Below, piece after piece: positions 11,210 through 22,416 of a DNA stretch of 64,000 bases. A program made the translations under genes and the position numbers. The stretch is from contig NC_012876.2 of NCBI RefSeq assembly GCF_000003195.3, positions 60,010,407 to 60,074,406 on the forward strand, in the 5' to 3' direction. The stretch comes from Sorghum bicolor. Lineage: Eukaryota > Streptophyta > Magnoliopsida > Poales > Poaceae. The notes beneath the pieces were generated by a model. The model was not told where the DNA came from. It worked only from the letters and a program-made list of their open reading frames with translations, and did no database searches. Each line of letters opens with the position of its first letter. Positions within the stretch are counted from its first letter, which is position 1.

Positions 11210-12008
11210 CTTCCCCTGCGTGGGAGTGAGCTCTGGCAGTGCCCTCTCCTCCAAACGCACAGCAACAACCTCCGGTGGCGCCCTCCCCTTTGCTAGCGCG
11301 CTGCATCGAGTCACGGGCCTACTTCGCCGCGTAGGCAGTGCTCCAACGCGCTCGCATGGTGTATATATGAGCTGTAATTATTATACTGATAAAAATAATG
11401 AACAATTAATGAAAATATTGAAATGTTTCAGAATTTGGTAAAAATGTTGATGAAAATAAGTTGTTGTCGGCTTGATGGGCCGTGGGCAGGCACGACACGG
11501 CGTGCTTGACGGGCTGACACAACACAAAAATCAGCCTGTGGGCCGTGCCTTAGGCCGAAGGCCGGGCACGAAGCCCGTAGAGGCACGGCTCCCTAAACAC
11601 GATGGCCCGTACTGGCCCGACGAATTGCGGTATGGCACGGCATGACGTCGTGCCACGCTGCCCGTTGGGTATATTGTGAAAGAAAAATATTGTTTAATGG
11701 GTAGATTTGACAAATAAGCTCGGGTAAACGGGCTCTTAGTGGCACTAAGCAGTGGGTTCGAGTGAATATCTTGAGTTTTGTTAATGACGGTTGTGCTTTT
11801 AAGAGTCCAAAGAAGAGCCAGGAGGCGACACAGTCCACGTTAGTTGCCACCTAACCCGTACGTGGCGGAGGTGCAGTGCAGTTGCGAGGTGTGGCTGTGA
11901 TCGAGCGAGCTAAGCATCCTCAAATAATGCACGGGCGACGAGACGGCCAGCCTTGATCCATCGCGAGCGCGAGGACGATCGAGCACCGGCGCCTGGAGGA
12001 CTGCTGCG
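10857..12008. other. Intergenic stretch upstream of the MATE pseudogene
   Basis: No gene was recognised. A CT/TA microsatellite lies at 11172-11209. The last 160 bases (from about 11846) resemble the leader of the intact MATE gene at about 15448-15600, for example GCAGTTGCGAGGTGTGGCTG in both. They therefore belong to the tandem duplication. Confidence 0.6.
11172..11209. repeat. (CT)n(TA)n compound microsatellite
   Basis: About nine CT units pass directly into about ten TA units. Confidence 0.9.
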
Positions 12009-13200
12009 ATGGCGAGCGACACCAGCACCATCGATGGGGGACCTCTTCTCGGCGGCCGGCAGGCCTCCGACGAGGCGGACACCCCGGCCGCCGCCGACGG
12101 GGACGCCGCGCGCATGATCTGGGACGAGTCCAAGCTCCTCTAGGGCACCGGCCTGCCCATCGCCGTGAGCATGCTGCGCGCATGTACGACATCTCAGCTC
12201 CATCAACCAAATGTTCATCGGCAACCTCCCGCTGGCCGCCGCCTCAATTGGCCTCTCCGTCTTCGCCACCTTCGCACTGGGCTTCCTCCTCGGCATGGGC
12301 AGCGCACTCGAGACGCTCTGCGGCCAGGGCCTTCGGCGCCGGCCAGGTCGCCATGCTCGGCGTCTGCCTCCAGCGGTCCACAGGCTTATCCTTGTCGCCG
12401 CCTGTGTGTACGTCCTCATGACGCCCGTCTTCGTCTTCGCCGAGCCGCTGCTCCTGCTCCTCGGCCAGGACGCCGACGTCGCGCGCGAGTCCGCCAGGTT
12501 CGCCACCTACATCGTTCCCTCCAGCTACGCCATGGCCATCAATTTCGGCGCCAGCAAGTTCGTCCAGGCGCATTCTTGCATTCTTTTTGTTTAATCTTTT
12601 TTTGGGCATAACTAATAACAAACCATAACTACTACTCTTAATATATCTAACAAACATTGAGCTCTTTCTCCTATATATGTATATATCTTCAGCATGAAAC
12701 ATAAACGGGTGGGAGGGCATGATCTTCATCGGCCTCAATGCCGCTATCAGGTCCAGTCCAGATCGATAATCTACCTCTTTTCTTTACACTACTGTATAAA
12801 TGTATGTAATTCAGTTCTGGCATAGTATATGCTCACTGTTGCCGGGTACTGATACAACCTCTGCTCTGCTGCTTTTCTTGGCCATTTACTATTTTCAGCG
12901 TCCGGGTCTCCAATGAGCTTGGCTCCGGCCGTCCAAGGGCCGCATGGAACGCCGTCATTTGGTGGTCGGCGGCGAGGCGCTGCTGATCGGGATCGTGTGC
13001 ATGGCCCTCATCCTCATCTTCAGGGACAGCTAGCTTCTCCATCATATTCACCAGCGACGCCACTCTGCAGCGAGCCGTCGCCAAGATCGCCGGCCTGCTG
13101 CTCGGCCTCACCATTGTGCTCAACAGCGTGCAGCCGGTGGTCTCAGGCCTGGTCGCGGTTGGGGGCGGATGGCAGGGCCTCGTCGCCTACATCAACCTCG
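12009..13200 (+). pseudogene. MATE transporter pseudogene (tandem copy)
   Basis: This is a broken paralogue of the intact MATE gene 3.6 kb downstream. The ATG at 12009 opens a recognisable N-terminus (ending GGPLLGGRQAS-like), but an in-frame TAG at 12141-12143 replaces the Trp codon of the intact copy. Other damage is visible. The first membrane segment is scrambled around 12168-12215. One extra base follows the CTCTGCGGCCAGG stretch near 12330. About 345 bp of exon 1 is missing at about 12569. One extra A lies in exon 2 (12693-12750). A 4-bp insertion near 13030 brings in a TAG. Homology stops inside exon 3 at about 13200, and the last two exons are absent. Intron positions are retained, so it arose by DNA-level tandem duplication and not retroposition. 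Confidence 0.9.
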
Positions 13201-15001
13201 ATTTTAACTTCCATCACTGTTCTTCCTCCTCCTGACACATTGCCACCACCCACCACGCGCGCCGCGACATTGTGGGGTATCATCGGAGCAGTAAGACCCT
13301 ACCGCACCCACAACGGCCTCCTCCTCCCTCTCCCCCTCCCCCTCCCCCTCCCATTGTCACCTTGGCCATGTGCACCCTAACCCTAACATGGCCCCGTCGC
13401 CACCACTCCCAAACACTGCCCTCTCACCCTTCCCGTCGCCTGGTCGGCTTGCCTCTCCTCAGCCTCTTCTATGCCCACCAGACATGAAGAAAAAGTGGGG
13501 CGGGGCCGAATTTGGAGAAAAGATCAAATCGAGTGTTGAGAGCTTGAGAAACACTCGAGTGCTGTAGAGCTTTCCCATAAAAAAGAACAAGCTTCTCATG
13601 GGCTCTCGTCCTTGCTTGTGAGCCAACCTCAAAATACCCTCCTCCTTGTGCTTGGCCGTGGCGTGGCGGCAAAACGGGCCGTGCTCACGCCTAGGGGAAT
13701 GGAGGCATGGGCTTTGGTTCTCCGAAACACGAGGTGTGCAGGTGTCGAGGGCTTGATGGACGCGCTAGAGCTTTAGGGCGCGAGCACGGCCACAGAGCCA
13801 CTGGGGCACCGAGCGCGGGGAGCAGTAGCGCCTAGTGCCTGAACAATGGTGCAGGTGTGAGACGTAGGACAAGATAGACGACCAAATAGATAAGAAAAAA
13901 GAAAAAAAATAAAGGAGCAAAAAGTAAAGAAAAAAGAGAAATGATATTAAGTGGTTGTTTGGATCTCTAAAATATAAAGATGTTTGAGTTTTAATCATTT
14001 TTTTAGAAAAAAACATTTTTCAGATAAGTAAGTTAGTTAGCATGTGTTTATATTAAAAATATATTTACATATGCTTACCACAAAACAGGGAGACACGAAA
14101 ATTGTGGTTATCCAATACGCATTCTCATAAAAAACGCTCGGGAGTTGTTTTTACTAATTTATGTCTTTTGAGGTTTTGTGAAAATTAGGTTTTCCTTGTA
14201 CTAGAGTTTATTAGGTGATCCAAACAAATTTTTAAGAGCGATTATGGTAAAACAAGTTTTACGAAAGTTGGTTTTTGTAAATTCTAAAATAAAATAGAAA
14301 ATAAGAATAGCCAAGCTCAAGATTCAAACAACCCTTATGATCATCTTTATTCTTCTTATCTACATTAAAAAGTTGTTTATACAAATATTCTATTAAAACA
14401 ACTTTACTTTTACTTTGTAAAACTGCTTAAGTAAATTTTAGTTGCATCGATAAAATTGCTTTTGTAGCTAAAAATTTGTTCCATCATCTCCAACAGTTTC
14501 TAAATAATCACTTAGTTAACTAATGAATTTTTCAAGTGACTATAAAAAGTTGAAAGCTATTTGTTGGCCTCATTAAATGGTTTTCAAAATCTCGTTCCTA
14601 AAAGATAAAAGATAATTTTACATCAGAATTTTTGATGTGTTTCTAAATAACTCAAACTCTCTCTCGTACATTTATATTAAAACATTGTCCAATTCTTATT
14701 CTTTTACACATCCTTTCACTTGGTGCACCTATTTATCCGCATGACAGGGTTGATTTTCGGAGCGCCAAAAGAATAAGAGTTGGGATTGAGAGTTGTGTTT
14801 TTTTAGTCTTGCACAAAATAATGAATTAGAAGATTGTTTTGGGCCTTTATACTTTTTATAAAAACAAGAAAACTGTCTACTTTTATGATAAAGCCGTATC
14901 TAACGTACGGAGCACATGCCGGCACACCTGTCTCTGGGGCGTGCGTCATCGTCACGAGATGCGTTATGGAGCGGGAGGAGGCGAAGCAGTGCACGAGGGT
15001 G
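13201..15001. other. Intergenic stretch between the MATE copies
   Basis: A C/T-rich segment (about 13290-13360) is followed by AT-rich sequence. No gene or bounded mobile element was recognised. Confidence 0.5.
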
Positions 15002-15254
15002 GGCTTTGTTTACTTTCTCCCAAAAATCAAAATTTTTCAAAAACTTTTCAAAATTTTCTATCATATTGAATCTTTAGATGCATGTATAGAGCATTAAATA
15101 TAAACAAAAATAAAGAATAATTACATAGTTTATCTGTAATTTACGACATAAATCTTTTAAGCGTAGTTAATATATAATTGGACAATATTTGTCAAATACA
15201 AACGAAAGTGCTACAGAGTTTCGAAAAATTTTGGAGCAACAACTAAACAAGACC
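15002..15254 (-). mobile_element. GGCCTTGTTTAG-family MITE, diverged
   Basis: The left end is GGGCTTTGTTTACTTTC and the right end AACTAAACAAGACC. The interior blocks are in reverse orientation. Confidence 0.65.
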
Positions 15255-15255
15255 G

Positions 15256-15436
15256 AAAATTTTTGGTTTTAGTTACCGTAGTATTTCGTTTATATTTGAT
15301 AATTATTATTTAATTATAGACTAATTAGGTTCGAAAGATTCGTATCGTAAATTATAGTCAACCTATCTAATTAGTTATTTTTTATCTAGTATATTTGCCG
15401 TAAAATTCAGTGCAGACACTCTTGAAAACTTTGCAA
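15256..15436 (+). mobile_element. Partial GGCCTTGTTTAG-family MITE next to the MATE leader
   Basis: It contains the interior blocks from the ATTTTTGGTTTTAG start to CTTGAAAACTTTGCAA but lacks both terminal motifs. It ends about 200 bp before the MATE start codon, so it lies in the proximal promoter. Confidence 0.55.
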
Positions 15437-15633
15437 CCCTAGCTGCACCTAAACCCGTGGCGGAGGTGCAGACGTGCTGGTGCAGTTGCGAGGTGTGGCT
15501 GTGATCGAGCGAGCGACCTTAATAAATGCAGGGGCGACGAGACGGGCAGCGTGCGGACGCGGACACCGACACCCCACGCACCCCGTGTTGCATCGCGAGC
15601 GCGAGCACCGGCGGCGCCGGGAGGACTGCTGCG

Positions 15634-17716
15634 ATGGGGGGCGACGCCAGCACCATCGAGGGGGCGCCGCTCCTCGGCGGCCGGCAGGCCTCCCACGAGC
15701 ACGACACCCCGCCGGTGCGCACCGCGGGGGACGCCGCGCGCATGGTCTGGGACGAGTCCAAGCGCCTCTGGGGCATCGGCCTGCCCATCGCCGTGGGCAT
15801 GCTCAGCATGTACGCCATCAGCTCCATCACCCAGATGTTCATCGGCCACCTCGGCAACCTCCCGCTGGCGGCCGCCTCCATCGGCCTCTCCGTCTTCTCC
15901 ACCTTCGCCCTCGGCTTCCTCCTCGGCATGGGCAGCGCGCTCGAGACGCTCTGCGGCCAGGCCTTCGGCGCCGGCCAGGTCGCCATGCTCGGCGTCTACC
16001 TCCAGCGGTCCTGGCTCATCCTCGTCGCCGCCTGCGTCATCATGACGCCCCTCTTCGTCTTCGCCGAGCCGCTGCTCCTGCTCCTCGGCCAGGACGCCGA
16101 CGTCGCGCGCGAGGCCGCCAGGTTCTCCATCTACATCATCCCGTCCATCTACGCCATGGCCATCAACTTCGGCGCCAGCAAGTTCCTCCAGGCGCAGAGC
16201 AAGGTCACCGTGCCCGCCTACATCGGCTTCGGCGCGCTCCTCATCAACGTCCTCCTCAACTACCTCTTCGTCTACGTGCTCGGCTGGGGTCTCCCCGGCG
16301 CCGCCGCCGCCTACGACGTCGCCCACTGGGTCATCGCGCTCGGCCAGATGGCCTACATCATAGGGTGGTGCAAGGACGGCTGGAGGGGATGGTCCGCCGC
16401 CGCCTTCCGCGACATCTGGGCGTTCGTCAGGCTCTCGTTCGAGTCCGCCGTCATGCTCTGCCTCGAGATATGGTACATGAGCACCATCACCGTGCTCACC
16501 GGCGACCTCGAGGACGCGCAGATTGCCGTTGACTCGCTAGGCATATGGTAAATGTGATCAGAGTATACTAATCTATTAGATTATTATTAGGATCCCATTG
16601 TTTAGTGGAGTATAATCTTTTTGTATTGGGAACAACTAACGAACCACAATTTTTTTTAAAACTCTAACAAACCACAACTAACTGACGAAAAATGACTCCT
16701 CCTGTATATCTTCAGCATGAACATAAACGGATGGGAGGGCATGATCTTCATCGGCCTCAATGCCGCTATCAGGTCCAGATAAATCCACTTGTTTCCTTGT
16801 ACAAAACTCTATACTTGTTGTTGACTAATATATATATGTGGGAACATATAGCTATATCTACAACCTCTGCTCTGCTGTGCTCCTTGGCCATTCAATTTCA
16901 GTGTCCGGGTCTCGAATGAGCTTGGCTCCGGCCGTCCAAGGGCCGCATGGAACGCCGTCATGGTGGTCGTCGGCGAGGCGCTGCTGATCGGGATTGTGTG
17001 CATGGCACTCATCCTCATCTTCAGGGACAGCTTCTCCATCATATTCACCAGCGACGCCACCCTGCAGCGAGCCGTCGCCAAGATCGCCGGCCTGCTCGGC
17101 CTCACCATGGTGCTCAACAGCGTGCAGCCTGTGGTGTCAGGGGTCGCGGTTGGGGGTGGATGGCAAGGCCTGGTCGCCTACATCAACCTCGGCTGCTACT
17201 ACATCTTCGGCCTGCCCCTGGGCTACTTGCTCGGATACAAGTTCAACTTTGGAGTTGGGGTAATTATTTCTCACAACTGCTGCATGTTGTTTGCAGTCGC
17301 AAGTTGGAATTGCTGTCCATCTTTATAATGTTCCATGAATGAATGAAACACACATAGTTAGTAAAACCTTGTAATTTAATTAGTTAATCACATTCCCTCA
17401 CATTCTAATTTTATTTCTGATGATCGCAGGGGATTTGGTCGGGCATGCTATGTGGTGTCACACTTCAGACGATCATCTTGCTAGTTGTGATTTGGAGGAG
17501 AGATTGGAAATCAGAGGTAACAATCTACTAGTAGTCTCATGCCTTTTTGTACTGTCCCTTGGTTCTTGCAATTGCAATTGCAAGCAGAGGTAATGACTGA
17601 TAACTGCTTGCTCATGATCTTCCTTATTTTGGGAACTGCAGGCAGCACAGGCTTCAAGCCGTGTGCAAAAGTGGGGCGGCAAAGGCACTGATGAAGTCAA
17701 GCCTCTCCTGCAATAG
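15634..17716 (+). CDS. MATE efflux transporter (DETOXIFICATION/TT12-type), 5 exons
   Basis: This is a membrane antiporter of the plant MATE family, which exports organic cations or secondary metabolites in exchange for protons; the substrate cannot be read from sequence. Proposed exons are 15634-16547, 16716-16772, 16902-17259, 17430-17516 and 17642-17716. All junctions are GT-AG and join in frame to 496 residues, a normal MATE length. Visible features are an acidic N-terminus with the APLL motif (11-14), a first hydrophobic segment at about 46-70, GSALETLCGQAFGAGQ (100-115), LQRSW (123-127), and E270/E278 in a later membrane segment. Exon 2 begins with the family-typical MNINGWEGM. The C-terminus ends VKPLLQ. 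An in-frame ATG 108 bp upstream (15526) adds 36 unlike residues, so 15634 is preferred. Two decayed MITEs abut the promoter. It resembles the DTX33-40/TT12 group; vacuolar or plasma-membrane location is undetermined. Confidence 0.93.
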
Positions 17717-17889
17717 AATTAGTGTAGTACTACCATTCAAGTTTATTTTTCTTGCCCCACGGTACTTTCCCGCTGCAGGACATACCAGGCTCGTTTAATT
17801 TGAATTGAATAATCATGCATGGGGCACTGGTAAAGTGTTATAGCTGAAATTGTTTGCAATTTGATGCACTATGTTTTGATTGAGCTGAA

Positions 17890-18007
17890 GTAGTTGGATT
17901 GCTGACTTGCTGTGTAGTTGGATTGCTATATGAGGTAGTCAGAATGTCGGATTGCTGTGTAGTTGGATTTCTCTCTCCACACGACTATGAGGTGTAGTTG
18001 GATTGCT
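17890..18007. repeat. Short interrupted repeat GTAGTTGGATTGCT
   Basis: The motif occurs at 17890-17903, 17914-17927 and 17994-18007, with a degenerate copy near 17954. It lies in or just beyond the MATE 3' UTR. Confidence 0.7.
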
Positions 18008-18016
18008 TTGTGTGGC

Positions 18017-18307
18017 CAGAGACGAAACCTGAAAAAAATTTAGGGGGGCTGAACAAAAATTCTACATCGACTTAGCTCTACTATTATCTCTCGTAATAAA
18101 AAATATATTAGTTTAAAGTAGTCTTAGATTAAAAATATAGACCAATAATGAAATTCACAAAATATATCTAAAAAATAAAGTTCTCAGCCCACCCTACTTT
18201 ATAAATTATGTCTAAAATTAGAAAAAAAAAACACTAGAAATTTCACTAGGCCAGCAGCGGTAGGGGGGGCTGGAGCCCCCCTAGCCCCACCGCTCGCTTC
18301 GTGCTTG
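18017..18307. mobile_element. hAT-like MITE downstream of the MATE gene
   Basis: A perfect 8-bp direct repeat TGTGTGGC lies at 18009-18016 and 18308-18315. The ends CAGAGACGAAAC and GCTTCGTGCTTG are imperfect inverted repeats. The interior shares GCCCCCCTAGCCC with the element at 34671-35049, so both belong to one family. It is 291 bp and has no coding capacity. Confidence 0.65.
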
Positions 18308-19116
18308 TGTGTGGCTGAACTCTGAACTAGATGGCTTGAACCGTTGAACTCATAGATGTATGCAAACTCTTAGCTAGCAGTTGGTACAATGGCGGTAGGA
18401 ATGTTGTTGGTCAGGATGAGATGAATTGAGATGAGATCCCTTAATTTGAGAAATTAATTCTTACCTCTGAGTAGTGTAGTCGTGTAGAGTAGAGGGGGCA
18501 AGGAACTAAGGACCCTCTGTATTTACAATTAATTATTCTTTTAGTGGTAGACATATGTCCGTAGATATAGACGATGGGTAATTTCATCAATTTTAATATA
18601 CATTGGCCAAACATTTACGTAGAGATGAATATGTATTTATAGTATGTTTTTGGGAAGAAAAAAATGAAGATATTACCGAGCAACGAGAGAATTAGAAGCT
18701 TATTTATTTATTTTTTTGCGAGCAAGAATCTTATTTATTGGTTTTTATTAAACTATGATACGATGAATCTATATTCATATAGATGGCACATGCTACTGTC
18801 TCATCATGCAACAACAGGTTTTTTTATTGGATACAACTTGCAAACATACGGGCACCTGTGAAACCTGATAGTTAGCGTCTCACTGATGAATAGACCTAAC
18901 CAACCAAGATATCTGTTGCTTGCAGGGAATCCTTTAAAGCGACGAGAGAAGTACAGTAGAATATTCGTCAACGCAACCGCATCCAATAAAAAAAATAATC
19001 AATCTAAAAGGATTCCTTAAGTGGTTTTTCGATAAAAAAAAGTTAGAAACCTGTACAACCTCAATGACGCCCATGTGGCCATGTAGAACGAGTGAACGAG
19101 GACCAATCCATGATTA
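18308..19116. other. Intergenic, nothing recognised
   Basis: AT-rich sequence with only spurious short frames. Confidence 0.5.
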
Positions 19117-19341
19117 GGCCTTGTTTACTGTTTTCGAAACTGTAGCACTTTTTTTTATTTGCAAACATTATCCAATCATAGAGTAACTAGGTTTAAAAAA
19201 TTCATCTCGTAATTTACAGGTAAACTGTGTAATTAGTTTTTATTTTCATTTATATTTAATACTTCATGCATGTGGCGTAAGATTCGATGTGACGGAGAAT
19301 CTTGAAATTTTTTTGATTTTTAGGGTGAACTAAACAAGGCC
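19117..19341 (+). mobile_element. GGCCTTGTTTAG MITE
   Basis: The ends are GGCCTTGTTTACTG and GAACTAAACAAGGCC. TTA precedes the left end (19114-19116); the right flank is GTA. Confidence 0.7.
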
Positions 19342-19711
19342 GTAGATTCTTGTTCTTCATTGCCTTCATTGCCGCGTGATATTTGTGTACCATGTACTAT
19401 GTCCATCATCAATTAACCTTTTAAGACCCATGCTTAGAGCCTATTTGGTTTTCTTCACTAAAATTTAACTATTAAAGTTATTTTAGTTATTTTTAGATGA
19501 CTAATAGAACTAAACTATTTTAATTCTTTTTTAGTCAATATGTTTATAAATTCTGGCTAAAATTTAGTAAGGGACCCAACAAACCTTCTCTTTTGCGTTC
19601 AGACTTCAGAATCAAACATTCAATGTGAAATCAACTCTGGCGTTCAGACTTCACAATCAAACAATGTGAAATCAAACATTCCCTTGTAGACTTCGGATTT
19701 CCCATTGTTCC

Positions 19712-20056
19712 GCCCTGTTTAGTTTCCCACCCAAAATTTTTTCATACATCCCATCGAATCTTTGGACACATGCATAAAACATTAAATGTACATAAAAAAA
19801 TAAACTAATTACACAGTTTGGTTGAAAATCACGAGACGAATCTTTTAAGCCTAGTTACTCTATGATTAGCCTTAAGTGCTACAGTAACCCACATGTGCTA
19901 ATGACAGATTAATTATACTTAATAGATTTGTCTTGGAGTTTCCTCATGATCTATGTAATTTGTTTTTTTATTAGTTTCTAAAAAGCCCTCCCGACATCCT
20001 TCCAACATATTCGATGTGACATCCAAAAAATTTTCATCTCCTATCTAAACAGGGCC
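19712..20056 (-). mobile_element. Second MITE family (GCCCTGTTTAG), full copy
   Basis: The left end is GCCCTGTTTAGTTTCC and the right end ATCTAAACAGGGCC, followed by TAA. It is longer (about 345 bp) than the GGCCTTGTTTAG copies but shares the CGAGACGAATCTTTTAAGCC block. The families are therefore related. Confidence 0.65.
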
Positions 20057-20057
20057 T

Positions 20058-20291
20058 AAAGCTGGGAAATTTTTTGCAAAATTGCTATAATAACTCTTTT
20101 GTTTGTATGTGACAAATATTGTCCAACCATATATTAACTAGGCTCAAAAGATTCGTCTCGTAAATTTCAATCAAACTGTACAATTAGTTTTTATTTTCGT
20201 CTATATATTAATACTCTATGCACGTGTCTAAAGATTCGATATGACGGGGAATCTTGAAATTTTTTGGGTTTTGAAGTGGAAGTAAACAATG
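20058..20291 (+). mobile_element. Partial GGCCTTGTTTAG-family MITE
   Basis: Interior blocks run from AAATTTTTTGCAAAATTGC to TTGAAATTTTTTGGG and AAGTAAACAATGC. The left terminal motif is missing. It lies directly beside the previous element. Confidence 0.55.
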
Positions 20292-20503
20292 CAATCGGTA
20301 GTTCTCCTGCTCAAAACCTTTATAAAGATGTTAGTGTGTGACAGACATCACCAACCTTGTTACGTAGGAGTAAGGCTGAATAACGAACCAGCTTGACTCG
20401 GCTTGTTAGGAGGAGCTAGCTCAACTCAACTTGTTACGAGCTCGAGGTGACTCATTAAACTCGCAACCCAGATATAAAAAACACACAAAATATAATATTT
20501 ACA

Positions 20504-21413
20504 TGAAAAAGTCTATATGACCTTCCAAACTATTTAGAGTGGACTAGTTTATCCCCTGAACTATAAAACCGGATATTCCACCCCTTGAGCGGTTTTGGAG
20601 GGTGGTTTTATATTTTTATTTTTTATTTATTTTCGTTAAATCTTTGAAAAATCATAATAAATCATAGAAAAATCATAAAATAAAAAACTAATCTTGTTAG
20701 ACTCTACATGAGTAGATCTACACAGTGAACATATAATTTGATATGCTTTATTACAAAGTTTTTGCTATAGCTTTAAATCTATGTTTTCTGTAATTAATTA
20801 GAATAATTTATATATGCAGTTTATATGGTCCAATTATGGTGATTTTTTTATGAGCTAACTATTGTATGGTTAAAGTATAGTAAAAAATTTGTACCCATTG
20901 GATCAAGTATAACTTAGTTATAGATTTATTTAGCTTTATTCTTATTAAATCTATGCTTTATCTATAACTAAGTTATACTTGATCTAATGAGTATGAAACT
21001 TTTACTATAGTTCAAGCATATAATAATAAGCCCGCCATAAAAATTTCACCATAATTGGACCTTAGAAACTGCATATATAAATTATTTTAATTAATTACAG
21101 AAAAACATAGATTTAAAGCTATAGCAAAAACTTTGCACTAAAATATACCATATTATATTCACTATGTACATCTACTCATCAAGATTCCAACAAAATTGGA
21201 TGTTTCATTTTATGTTTTTTATGATTTTTTTATGATTTTTCAAATATTCAGCAAAAATAAATAAAAAAGAAAAAAAAACAAAACCACCCTATAAACCTAC
21301 TCAAGGAGGTTATTTGACCAATTTGAAAGTTCAGAGGATAGAATATCTGGTTTTGTAGTTCGAAGGATAAAATAGACTATACTAAATAGTTGAGGGGGTT
21401 ATGTAGGCTTTTT
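20504..21413. mobile_element. 910-bp foldback element with about 430-bp inverted arms
   Basis: The two halves are inverted copies along nearly their whole length. For example, TTTTGCTATAGCTTTAAATC near 20760 pairs with GATTTAAAGCTATAGCAAAA near 21115. The centre is near 20940. The 8-bp repeat TATTTACA lies at 20496-20503 and 21414-21421. The arms carry many mismatches, so it is old. There is no coding capacity. The 8-bp duplication suggests hAT; a Mutator-like origin with long TIRs is the alternative. Confidence 0.65.
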
Positions 21414-22144
21414 TATTTACACTTATCTAAAACTTAAAATAGTAATAATACAAAATAATATATCTAATAGTCTTAAGTCGATTAAAATATTCATATGAAC
21501 TAGTATATCAACCATTTTGTAAAGTGTAAGATATGAAATAATACAAAACTAATATAATTTATGTTGACTTTTTTCCTAAAACTGTAGCTCGTTTAACTCG
21601 TGAGCGGCTCCTAAGCTGGTTCGAGTTAACTCGTTAGAGCTAAAATCTTGACTCAGCTCGGCTCATTTTAATTTTAATAACAAGCTGAGCCAAGCACGAG
21701 CCAAATAAGCTAACAAACTTTGAATTTTTCGTCCAAACTTACCAAGGAGTAGTACCAGACTTGGAACTATAATCCCCGACGCAAAAAAGGGCTCTTTCTG
21801 TTTTTCTTTCGTCCAAAAGATATCTTCTTTTCCTCGGAAACCGGAAGAAAAAATAAAGAAAAGAAAAGAAAAGGAGGAGGAGAGATAAGATATTTGAAGG
21901 CAAAACACTCACCGTCGCGTGGGCCCAGAAGGCCGGCCCATGACATCGTCAAACTGTGACGAACTCATCATAACACACAACAACAACAACCTGCACCTGC
22001 CTGCCTTGTCATCCGCAACTCCATCCTCGCCGCCGCCGCCTCCTCCTCCAGTCCTCTTCCTGCGCTCCGCTCCACTGGTGGTGGTAGGGAGTGCAGCAGA
22101 TCCATCCCGTGGCCAGTGGCCTGGCCCGATCCCTTCGCTGCTCG

Positions 22145-22371
22145 GTAAGCAGCCCCCCCTTGGCCCTCGCTGCTCGGACGAACGGATCGGTTCCCCCCCT
22201 CTCGCGCTGCTGAATCGCAGCCACCACCTCTGTTGTTCCGAATCCAATCCGCTCGCTCGCTCGCTCGCCGCCGGCTGGCTCTCGTCGATTTATTCTTCCG
22301 TTTTGTTTGTTTTGATTGCTTGCTGCTGCGTCGTGCAAGGAACATGATGTACTAACTCGTGCGTGTACCAG
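22145..22371 (+). other. Probable 5'-UTR intron of the aminopeptidase gene
   Basis: A strong donor (CTCG|GTAAGC) at 22145 is followed by a perfect TACTAAC branch-point-like motif near 22350 and the acceptor GTACCAG ending at 22371. The start codon lies 46 bp beyond. The C/T-rich, CTCGCT-repeat body fits a grass leader intron. Transcript evidence was not available. Confidence 0.45.
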
Positions 22372-22416
22372 TTTAGGATTCATTCTTCGACACGTTTGGG
22401 ATTGGTTCGGTTGGGG

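Noticed and set aside
11910..12738. Several reading frames on both strands over the MATE pseudogene
   Set aside because: They are fragments and shadows created by the frameshifts; none covers a full transporter.
13375..13388. Telomere-like CCCTAACCCTAAC
   Set aside because: Only two units, inside C-rich sequence; not a telomeric array.
15526..15633. Upstream in-frame ATG of the MATE gene
   Set aside because: The extra 36 residues look like translated leader. The paralogous pseudogene aligns from the 15634 start.
15439..16326. Long minus-strand reading frame (295 codons) opposite MATE exon 1
   Set aside because: GC-rich codon-position shadow of the MATE exon. It has a repetitive Glu/Asp/Gly composition and no domain.
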